Shown piece by piece: positions 1 through 4,888 of a stretch of 5,755 nt of DNA (the stretch's first letter is position 1; each line of letters starts with the position of its first letter). The stretch comes from Candidatus Omnitrophota bacterium (lineage in GTDB: Bacteria; Omnitrophota; Gorgyraeia; Gygaellales; Profunditerraquicolaceae): positions 1 to 5,755 of the forward strand of contig JAQTVG010000075.1 in NCBI GenBank assembly GCA_028706895.1, read 5' to 3'. Both the position numbers and the translations under genes were made by a program. The notes under the pieces are model-generated. The model was not told the DNA's origin. It saw only the letters and a list, made by a program, of their open reading frames with translations, and ran no database searches.

Positions 1-351
1 ATTAAAGAGGCGATAGAAGACGCTTCCCTTTATGAGATACCGATACTGGAGAAAAACCTTTTGATGCTTGCTACCATAGCTTATATTTCTCCTCTTTTGG
101 GGATCCTGGGGACTGTTACGGGCATGGTAAGGTGTTTCCAGTCTGTTCAATCCAAAGCCGCGACTTTTAATCTTGTTTCGCCGGCTGACCTGGCAGGGGG
201 GATTTGGGAAGCTTTACTTGCTACGGTAGCAGGCCTTGTTGTCGCAATCCCCACTTTTATTGTCTATAATTACCTGGTCAACCGTGTAAACAATTTTATT
301 TTAGAAATGGAAAAAGCGTCAACAGAATTAGTCAATTTTCTTACTGAATAG
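1..351 (+). CDS. ExbB/TolQ/MotA-family proton channel protein, C-terminal part (5' end outside window)
   Basis: The reading frame is open from base 1 and ends at TAG 349-351, leaving 116 residues of a longer protein. A TTG at 61 could be mistaken for a start, but homologous-looking sequence continues upstream of it. Two hydrophobic segments are visible (about residues 22-43 and 70-92). The first carries GILGTVTGM and the second EALLATVAGLVVAIP, which match the last two membrane helices of ExbB. By family alignment, Thr38, Glu70 and Thr75 correspond to E. coli ExbB Thr148, Glu176 and Thr181, the polar residues lining the channel, so this subunit looks functional. ExbB pentamers surround an ExbD dimer in the inner membrane and couple proton flow to work in the periplasm. 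The ExbD-like gene follows 8 bases downstream, which supports the call. TolQ or another paralogue cannot be separated from ExbB here, so no symbol is given. Confidence 0.9.
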   Translation: MKEAIEDASLYEIPILEKNLLMLATIAYISPLLGILGTVTGMVRCFQSVQSKAATFNLVSPADLAGGIWEALLATVAGLVVAIPTFIVYNYLVNRVNNFILEMEKASTELVNFLTE

Positions 352-359
352 AGGCAGGT

Positions 360-761
360 ATGCATTTTAGGCGGCACATGGATTCAGGAGCCAGGCTTAA
401 GCCGTTAGATATTACGCCCATAATGGGCATGTTATTGCTGCTATTGGTATTTTTTATGCTAATGCCGGGTTTTGTTATGCAGCCCGGGATAAAAGTTAAT
501 TTGCCTAAAGCAGTAACCAGCGGCGCAGTCACCTATAAAGACCTGGAAGTAGTTATATCTGATGAAAATAAAATATATATAGACGGTAAAACAATAAGCA
601 TACAGGATTTAAAGGCGTTATTTAAACAAGCAGCGCAAACCAAAGCTGCTATTTTGATTAAAGCGGACAGGCGCGCATCTTTAGGCGTAATAACAGAGAT
701 CTGGGATATGTGCCGTTATTTAGGAATAAAGCAGGTAAATATCGTTACAAATCAGGAATGA
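360..761 (+). CDS. ExbD/TolR-family protein with the conserved transmembrane Asp replaced by Gly
   Basis: This 133-residue protein is typical in length for ExbD/TolR. The ATG follows a GAGG Shine-Dalgarno at 351-354. Its layout is a short basic cytoplasmic tail (residues 1-16), one membrane helix (about 18-36), the family motif KVNLPKA at 45-51, and a periplasmic domain (about 55-133) with the usual ending in which ILIKADRRA is followed by a helix and a final strand. The helix begins DITPIMGMLLLLLVFFML. Aligned with E. coli ExbD VTPFIDVMLVLLIIFMV, the proton-accepting Asp25 falls on Gly23 (codon GGC, 426-428). The nearest acid is Asp17, six residues earlier at the membrane edge. The fold and gene order support membership of the family, but normal proton coupling is in doubt. 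The stop overlaps the start of the next gene as ATGA, indicating translational coupling. Confidence 0.88.
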   Translation: MHFRRHMDSGARLKPLDITPIMGMLLLLLVFFMLMPGFVMQPGIKVNLPKAVTSGAVTYKDLEVVISDENKIYIDGKTISIQDLKALFKQAAQTKAAILIKADRRASLGVITEIWDMCRYLGIKQVNIVTNQE

Positions 762-1393
762 CCAATACTTTTTTCAGGCAAGCTATAGTTATTTCATTTT
801 TAGGGCATATAACTTTATTCGGTATGTTCAGCTTTTCTTTTGGGCCTAAACCAGCAGAGTTAAATACTTCCGGCATTTCTTTTTTAGGGGCTATACTGCG
901 CAGCGCTGATTTTATGAATAGCCGTTATTCTTACCTTAAGAATAGAATGGGGGCATTTAACGCAAAGTCAGGGATATTGGCGCTTGACAAGATAAACAGG
1001 GATAGTTTTTTGGCCCAGGATAATTATTCAAAGCCGCAGTTCCTTGTATCGTCTAACCAGGAGAAAATGATTTTTCCCCCGGCAATAACGGCAGCGCCTG
1101 TTATTACTGCCAGGGCCAGGCAGCCAATTATGTTTTATCCTAATTTGCCGTATCACTTTGCGTTATATTTTAAGGACAGGCAGGCCGTACACATAGAACT
1201 TGACTTCCAGGTGGCTTTAGGCGAGAAAAGAAACTCTATACTGGTCAAGAGAAACATTTCTTCAGGGAACTTAGAGGCAGACCTTTTAAGCATGCGTTAT
1301 ATCAGCAGGTATATTTTTATAGAACAGAAAGGGTATGCTCCCAATAAGTGGCAAACGGTAAAGATAGACCTTTCTGCGTTAAAAAATGATTAG
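758..1393 (+). CDS. TonB-like periplasm-spanning energy transducer (divergent)
   Basis: The ATG at 758 overlaps the upstream stop (ATGA) and gives 211 residues. An upstream in-frame ATG at 710 would run 48 bases into the ExbD-like gene and is unlikely. An N-terminal membrane anchor spans about residues 8-28 and contains SFLGH, the Ser-x3-His spacing of the TonB anchor (Ser16 and His20 in E. coli) that contacts ExbB/ExbD. Residues 30-130 form a linker with scattered prolines and none of the PEP/PKP repeats of classical TonB. Residues 140-206 resemble a TonB C-terminal domain: a strand (HIELDFQVALGEK), then LVKRNISSGN with the recurring SSGN motif, an aromatic-rich helix, and a final strand (WQTVKIDLS). 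Position directly after ExbB and ExbD makes a TonB- or TolA-like role the best reading. Its receptor or partner is unknown, and the C-terminal match is by eye only. Confidence 0.65.
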   Translation: MTNTFFRQAIVISFLGHITLFGMFSFSFGPKPAELNTSGISFLGAILRSADFMNSRYSYLKNRMGAFNAKSGILALDKINRDSFLAQDNYSKPQFLVSSNQEKMIFPPAITAAPVITARARQPIMFYPNLPYHFALYFKDRQAVHIELDFQVALGEKRNSILVKRNISSGNLEADLLSMRYISRYIFIEQKGYAPNKWQTVKIDLSALKND

Positions 1394-1628
1394 CGTAGAT
1401 TTTTCATTAGCCATATCCTTGTATATGCTTATTCTGTTAAGCGCCATATTGGTTATTTGGCTGGTTGGCAAAAAACAGAAGGATAAGGATTTAACCCTGG
1501 ATGATAAATTTATCTGGTTTTGTTCCGTGTGCACTTATACTTATATCAACACCAAAGAAGATTTAATTTCGCTCTGCCCCAGGTGCGGCAGTTATAATAA
1601 GAAATCTGTTGACATAAGCCGTAGTTGA
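1386..1628 (+). CDS. Small membrane-anchored zinc-ribbon protein of unknown function
   Basis: This 80-residue protein starts at an ATG eight bases before the end of the TonB-like gene (ATGATTAG overlap). It lacks a strong Shine-Dalgarno of its own and is probably made by translational coupling. One hydrophobic helix spans about residues 6-27 and is followed by a lysine-rich stretch (KKQKDKDK-like, 29-34), which would place the C-terminus in the cytoplasm. The C-terminal part carries two CxxC knuckles, Cys46/Cys49 (CSVC) and Cys64/Cys67 (CPRC followed by G), spaced 14 residues apart. This is the pattern of a rubredoxin-like zinc ribbon. I do not recognise a named family. Being last in the ExbB-ExbD-TonB-like operon, it may assemble with or regulate that complex, but this is inference. 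It is clearly a gene rather than a chance ORF because of the coherent Cys pattern and the overlap. Confidence 0.8.
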   Translation: MISVDFSLAISLYMLILLSAILVIWLVGKKQKDKDLTLDDKFIWFCSVCTYTYINTKEDLISLCPRCGSYNKKSVDISRS

Positions 1629-1663
1629 TTTAAAATGAAAACAGGGTCAAGAATGATTAGACA

Positions 1664-1702
1664 CCCAAACATAAAGGATTGTTTGGCGCGCCCTTTCTGG
1701 GC
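1664..1702 (+). promoter_or_regulatory. Tandem hairpins in leader upstream of the winged-helix gene
   Basis: In the 88-bp gap before the winged-helix gene, CCAAACA (1665-1671) pairs with TGTTTGG (1680-1686) around an 8-base loop. Immediately after, GCCC (1690-1693) can pair with GGGC (1699-1702) around TTTCT. No U-tract follows either stem, so an intrinsic terminator is not supported. The second stem ends one base before the Shine-Dalgarno GGGAGGA (1704-1710), which lies 6 bases from the ATG at 1717, so folding could affect initiation. No known riboswitch class is recognised and no clear sigma-70 promoter is visible in the gap. Function is unproven. Confidence 0.35.
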
Positions 1703-1716
1703 AGGGAGGAATAAAA

Positions 1717-1917
1717 ATGATTACCGAGATAGGCATAGTGGCGGGCGATATATGGCACTTTTTAGATGAGCACGGAGAAGTAAAGCTTTCAAGGCTTGTG
1801 GAGGGCATTGACAGGCCGCGCGATATTACATTAATGAGTTTGGGCTGGCTCTCCCGCGAAGGCCATGTGGTTCTGCAGCAATTCGCAGATGATTATACAA
1901 TAAGCTTAAAGAAATAA
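1717..1917 (+). CDS. Small winged-helix protein (DUF2582/PF10771-like)
   Basis: This 66-residue protein starts at an ATG 6 bases after a strong GGGAGGA Shine-Dalgarno. The whole chain fits one winged helix-turn-helix domain. A first helix (IGIVAGDIWHFLDEHG, residues 5-20) is followed by a small helix (LSRLVEGI), a recognition-type helix (ITLMSLGWLSREG, about 37-49) and a two-stranded wing (HVVLQQFADDYTISL). The core GxxAGxIW...LxxxG...LxxL...ALGWLxREGK-type pattern is that of the DUF2582 winged-helix family as I know it. Members are short stand-alone proteins of unclear role, so DNA binding is plausible but not shown. Its TAA overlaps the ATG of the pseudopilin gene by one base (TAATG), which suggests joint expression and perhaps control of pilin production. 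Confidence 0.8.
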   Translation: MITEIGIVAGDIWHFLDEHGEVKLSRLVEGIDRPRDITLMSLGWLSREGHVVLQQFADDYTISLKK

Positions 1918-2342
1918 TGCTTAAAATCAGGTTTGGCAAAAAGGGTGTAGTCCTGCTTATTATCCTGGTTGCGCTTTTAGTAGTAGTTACTTTAGCTGCC
2001 GTTGTAGTCAGGACTATTTTAAGTAACGCCAGGTTTACTCACCACCAAACAAGCCGTATACAGGCTTATTACGCGGGGATGGCAGGTGTTAATTATGCCC
2101 TTCAGATGATAAGAGCCGGAAGTTGGGTAGTAGGGACAAGTTGTGTTTCAGGCTGCAGCATAAAAACATTATTTGCCGCTACTGATTTTAAGCCGCCCAT
2201 CTTTGTAACCTCTGCCAACGATATTATCATTACCATCAGGTCATATCCTGATTCTGTGTATTGCCCCTCAAGTTATAACCTTCCAGCAAATACCGGCTGT
2301 ATAAGCGTAAAAGTTAACTATACTTACGCAGATACCCTTTAA
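1917..2342 (+). CDS. PilX/GspK-like minor pseudopilin, short, with four cysteines
   Basis: The protein has 141 residues. A short basic leader (MLKIRFGKKG) precedes a long hydrophobic helix (about 11-31), the layout of a prepilin with probable cleavage after Gly10. The +5 position is Ile15, not the Glu of most pilins; absence of Glu5 is typical of GspK-type tip pseudopilins. The helix continues into SRIQAYYAGMAGVNYALQMI (46-65), matching the conserved A-x-Y-A-A-x-A-G-x-x-Y-A-L signature after the membrane helix in PilX/GspK N-terminal domains. The remaining globular part (about 70-141) is short compared with usual PilX and much shorter than GspK. It carries Cys76, Cys80, Cys116 and Cys128, which could form two disulfides once exported. 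Such proteins sit at the pilus or pseudopilus tip and promote assembly. It is separated from the pilM-type operon only by the 211-bp control region. Confidence 0.75.
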   Translation: MLKIRFGKKGVVLLIILVALLVVVTLAAVVVRTILSNARFTHHQTSRIQAYYAGMAGVNYALQMIRAGSWVVGTSCVSGCSIKTLFAATDFKPPIFVTSANDIIITIRSYPDSVYCPSSYNLPANTGCISVKVNYTYADTL

Positions 2343-2374
2343 TTCTCCGCACTCCTTTTAAAAATCTATTATAA

Positions 2375-2458
2375 TCTAAGTAAGTTTATTATAAAATTGT
2401 ATGCTTTAATTTACGATGCAGATTTATTACGAGTAAGTCTAAGTAAGTCTATATAAAA
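2375..2458 (+). repeat. AGTAAGT direct repeats upstream of the pilus operon promoter
   Basis: AGTAAGT occurs three times, at 2379-2385, 2432-2438 and 2442-2448. The last two form a tandem of the 10-mer RAGTAAGTCT (2431-2440 and 2441-2450). The first and third sit in a longer imperfect repeat, TCTAAGTAAGT followed by TTATTATAAAA at 2375-2396 or CTATATAAAA at 2438-2458, with one substitution and one missing base between them. These two copies start 63 bp apart and the tandem units 10 bp apart, so all would lie on about the same helix face. The block ends just before the -35 element. An operator or activator array is a reasonable inference, but the region is AT-rich and chance similarity cannot be excluded. 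Confidence 0.5.
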
Positions 2459-2464
2459 AAACAC

Positions 2465-2493
2465 TTGACAAAATAAGACTTTTATGTTCTAAT
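2465..2493 (+). promoter_or_regulatory. Sigma-70-type promoter with extended -10 for the HTH-pilM operon
   Basis: A perfect -35 hexamer TTGACA (2465-2470) is followed by a 17-base spacer and TCTAAT (2488-2493), which matches the consensus -10 at five of six positions. TGT stands directly before the -10, giving the extended TGn element at 2485-2487. An A/T-only tract (TATATAAAAAAA, about 2450-2460) just upstream resembles an UP element. Transcription would begin near 2500 and leave a leader of roughly 50 bases with GAGGAGAG (2537-2544) as ribosome binding site for the ATG at 2554. This is the only near-consensus promoter I see in the window. Confidence 0.7.
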
Positions 2494-2553
2494 TAACTTC
2501 ACCGCTAATTATAGGTATTTAGGTAAAATATGTTGCGAGGAGAGTAACTACGG

Positions 2554-2748
2554 ATGGCCAGATTAATTGACATTGATGAGTTAGCCGATTATTTAAAATT
2601 AAGAAAGCAGACAATTTATAATTGGCTGCATCAAAGAAAAATCTCAGGTATCAAGGTGGGCGGGGTTTGGAGGTTTGACCGCCGCGATATTGATTCCTGG
2701 TTAAGGAGCAGAAGGCGCCAGTCTAAGTCTCCGGGAGAAAACCAATGA
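2554..2748 (+). CDS. Excisionase-type (MerR-like) helix-turn-helix DNA-binding protein
   Basis: This 64-residue protein is the first gene after the promoter and has a GAGGAGAG Shine-Dalgarno 9 bases before the ATG. Its sequence matches the short HTH_17/excisionase pattern: LIDIDELADYLKLRKQTIYNWLHQRKI (residues 4-30) gives the helix-turn-helix, with TIYNWL as recognition helix. ISGIKVGGVWRFDRRDIDSWL (30-50) supplies the wing and the closing helix. The tail is basic (RSRRRQSK). In phages this domain is found in Xis proteins, but no integrase, att site or other phage gene is present here. Its TGA overlaps the pilM-type start as ATGA. A local transcription factor for the pilus operon, perhaps acting on its own promoter, is the most economical reading. 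Confidence 0.85.
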   Translation: MARLIDIDELADYLKLRKQTIYNWLHQRKISGIKVGGVWRFDRRDIDSWLRSRRRQSKSPGENQ

Positions 2749-4304
2749 ACGCGCTAGGTATATATTTTGGCCCGCAGTTAGTCGGTGTTGTTGAAACCAA
2801 GGGCACTAAGACCATAAATTATACAGTGGTTTCTCATGCAGCGCTTTCTGTGGATGAAGTGCTGGAAGAAAAAGTACCCGGTACGGTAAAGCTGATTACG
2901 CTGCTCAAAGATGAATTGGTAAAAAATAACATTAATGCTGATGAAGCAACGATTAGTATATCCGGGAAGGACTTGATTGTCCGCACTTTTGAAATGCCCA
3001 TTATGTCACGCCAGGAATTAAATACTGCCGTAAATTTTGAAGTGAAGAAATATATACCTTTTAAAATTGAAGACCTGGTTTCTGATTTTCAATATAAATT
3101 AGATAATAGCATCCGTAAGACCCGCGTTTTATTCGTAGGTATTAAAAAAGAAGCGCTGGATAACTATATTGACATTTTAACCCAGTTAAACATAAAAATA
3201 ACATCAATAGAATACTCGGCTTTTAGTATCTTAAGGCTGCTTAAGGTAGCCAATATTAAAGATAAAGGCGTTATGGCAGTTGTTAATATTGACCTGGCAA
3301 AAGACGATGAGGCTAATTTTGTGGTCTTGGATGACGGGTTCCCGCTGTTTAGCCGTGATATAAGCTTAATGGGCGGTTATGAAGAGCCGGTCAAAACAGA
3401 TGAAAACCAGGCCGGAGTGATTTTAGACAAACTAAAAAGAGAAATCCAGATATCCCTGGATTATTACGACCGTAAATTCCCCGGTAAAAACATCAGCAGG
3501 ATATTTTTCATTACGAACCCCAATTACCGGGCTGATTTGGATGGATTTATTAAAGAATTGGGCATAGGCGTTAATTTTATTGAGATTAACAAATATATAG
3601 ACAGGCCTGTTCCTTTTTCACTGGCTTTTGTCAAGGGTTACAGCAGTTCGTTAGCCGGTTTTAAGATTGCCGTAAAGATAGACCTGTTGGCGGCCAAAGA
3701 GAGGACTTCCAGAAAGACCGGCCCGGAGATATTTACTCCGATGTCTCTGGTAAAAAATTTCAAATACGCCCTGGTAGTCGCCGGAGTATGCCTTTTTATC
3801 CTTGGATCTACTTTCATATCCGGGATATCCCGCGCTTTGCCTTTACAAAGGGAATTAAGGAATATAATAAATACAAGGCAGGGGGTTGCTACCGTATCCG
3901 CAGACCTCTCCTCCAAAGAACTTCAGGATATAAATACTAATTATAAGGCAAAAGCGAATACAATGGATAATATTATAAAGAAACGTATATATTTTACGCC
4001 GCTATTAGATGCGATACCGCGCGTCGTGTCCAAGGGCATGCGCCTAGAGGGGCTCTCTTTAAGAAAAGGCGAAAGCGGTTTTGAATTTATCTTAAACGGC
4101 AGTGTTTTCCTGGCTAATTCCGATAAGGAAACAGAAGCGGTTAATACGCTTGTGTCGCGCCTGAAAGAAAACCCTGCGATTGCTAAATATTTTAAAGATA
4201 TATCCGTCGGATCCATTGACCGTAAGCAAATTGATAAAATGAGCATCACCAGTTTCATGGTATCCGGCCAATATTACGATAATAAGGATAAGCCCGTAAA
4301 ATGA
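2745..4304 (+). CDS. GspL-like PilM-PilN composite: actin-like domain, membrane helix, periplasmic domain
   Basis: The 519-residue protein starts at an ATG overlapping the upstream stop, 7 bases after GGGAG (2733-2737). Residues 1-320 form a PilM-type actin-like domain. The signature KKYIPFKIEDLVSDFQY (101-117) is the PilM motif found after the AVxFExxKYIPF-type helix, and LDKLKREIQISLDYYDRKFP (228-247) matches the PilM helix preceding the late strands. One membrane helix spans about 342-360, followed by a probable coiled coil (364-410) and a ferredoxin-like periplasmic domain to the end, as in PilN. PilM (about 350 residues) and PilN (about 180) are normally separate, so this one chain has GspL architecture. 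The first phosphate loop reads GIYFGPQL, not GIDIGSSS, and the second reads NIDLAKDD without its glycines, so ATP binding is doubtful, as in GspL. It should link the cytoplasmic assembly ATPase to the PilO-like protein encoded next. Confidence 0.82.
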   Translation: MNALGIYFGPQLVGVVETKGTKTINYTVVSHAALSVDEVLEEKVPGTVKLITLLKDELVKNNINADEATISISGKDLIVRTFEMPIMSRQELNTAVNFEVKKYIPFKIEDLVSDFQYKLDNSIRKTRVLFVGIKKEALDNYIDILTQLNIKITSIEYSAFSILRLLKVANIKDKGVMAVVNIDLAKDDEANFVVLDDGFPLFSRDISLMGGYEEPVKTDENQAGVILDKLKREIQISLDYYDRKFPGKNISRIFFITNPNYRADLDGFIKELGIGVNFIEINKYIDRPVPFSLAFVKGYSSSLAGFKIAVKIDLLAAKERTSRKTGPEIFTPMSLVKNFKYALVVAGVCLFILGSTFISGISRALPLQRELRNIINTRQGVATVSADLSSKELQDINTNYKAKANTMDNIIKKRIYFTPLLDAIPRVVSKGMRLEGLSLRKGESGFEFILNGSVFLANSDKETEAVNTLVSRLKENPAIAKYFKDISVGSIDRKQIDKMSITSFMVSGQYYDNKDKPVK

Positions 4305-4879
4305 ATAATACAGAATATTCCAAAGAACGTTTGATGGACCTGTTTTCCAAAAACAAAAAAAAGATCCTGGCTGTCGGGATAATAATAATAATTACCATGA
4401 TTATCAGTTCGGCACTCCATAAATCTCAAAACAGGAAGATTGAAATGCTTAGTACCAGGAAGGAAGCGGAACTGAAGAAGAGTGATATATTGAGGGAGAT
4501 TGGCCAGTCTGAGAAAGCCATAAAATTATACAAGAATACTTTTACCAAGAAAGATCCTTCTTCAATTACGAATACCTTGGCCGGCCTTGCCAAGGATTCT
4601 GACGTTACGCTTGTTTCTATCAAACCCGGCAATGAAGAAAACCAGCCTTTTTATACCAAGACTTCTTTTAATATGCTTATCACGGCTAACAGTTACCACG
4701 CTCTGGGAAAATTTATAAGCAAGATAGAAAATGAACCGGACATTTATTTCATTGATGAAATAAAAATAAAGGCGCAGGAAAAGACTGTGGAGCAGGACCA
4801 GGAATTAATTGAGGCACCTAAGCCGGAAAATGAGATTACCGTTAATTTAACTTTAAGCACAATTGCATTTAAAGGTTAA
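4301..4879 (+). CDS. PilO/GspM-like inner-membrane assembly protein
   Basis: This 192-residue bitopic protein starts at an ATG overlapping the previous stop (ATGA). A cytoplasmic N-terminus of about 20 residues ends in KNKKKK-like basic residues. One very isoleucine-rich membrane helix follows (about 22-39), then a charged coiled-coil segment (41-80) and a periplasmic domain. That domain contains ITNTLAGLAKDSDVTLVSIKPG (90-111), the PilO-typical helix then strand, and YHALGKFISKIENEPDIYFIDEIKI (133-157), the YxxLxxFlxxLEnxprxxxIxxlxI pattern that is the hallmark of PilO. The length matches PilO. It should form a heterodimer through coiled coil and ferredoxin-like domain with the PilN-like half of the previous protein, and its C-terminus probably meets the PilP-like protein. 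GspM is the alternative name if the machine is a type II secretion system. Sequence similarity is moderate, and context carries much of the call. Confidence 0.78.
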   Translation: MNNTEYSKERLMDLFSKNKKKILAVGIIIIITMIISSALHKSQNRKIEMLSTRKEAELKKSDILREIGQSEKAIKLYKNTFTKKDPSSITNTLAGLAKDSDVTLVSIKPGNEENQPFYTKTSFNMLITANSYHALGKFISKIENEPDIYFIDEIKIKAQEKTVEQDQELIEAPKPENEITVNLTLSTIAFKG

Positions 4880-4888
4880 CAATTGACT

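Noticed and set aside
710..757. Upstream ATG at 710 as the start of the TonB-like gene
   Set aside because: It would overlap the ExbD-like gene by 52 bases and add a basic segment before the anchor. The ATGA overlap at 758 fits the coupling style of the operon and puts the membrane anchor at the N-terminus.
1665..1702. Hairpins after the zinc-ribbon gene as an intrinsic terminator
   Set aside because: Neither stem is followed by a T-rich tract; the sequence runs into a purine-rich Shine-Dalgarno instead.
1629..1716. A riboswitch in the leader before the winged-helix gene
   Set aside because: I compared the visible stems with the common small classes I know, such as cyclic di-GMP-I and preQ1, and found no matching conserved core.
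2370..2375. TATAAT at 2370-2375 as an additional promoter
   Set aside because: No -35-like hexamer lies 16-18 bases upstream, and the area is AT-rich, so a chance match is likely.
2720..2728. AGTCTAAGT inside the HTH gene, identical to part of the upstream repeat block
   Set aside because: It is a single 9-base match within codons for Gln-Ser-Lys-Ser, without the AGTAAGT core, and is probably chance.
2554..2748. Reading the excisionase-type HTH gene as a prophage or integrative element marker
   Set aside because: No integrase, attachment repeats, tRNA gene or phage genes are present, and the gene is translationally coupled to the pilM-type gene.
3638..4258. Two antisense open frames (3638-3916 and 3941-4258) opposite the pilM-type gene
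   Set aside because: They lie inside a well-supported gene, show no recognisable domain, have no ribosome binding site evident and look like shadows of the plus-strand codon use.
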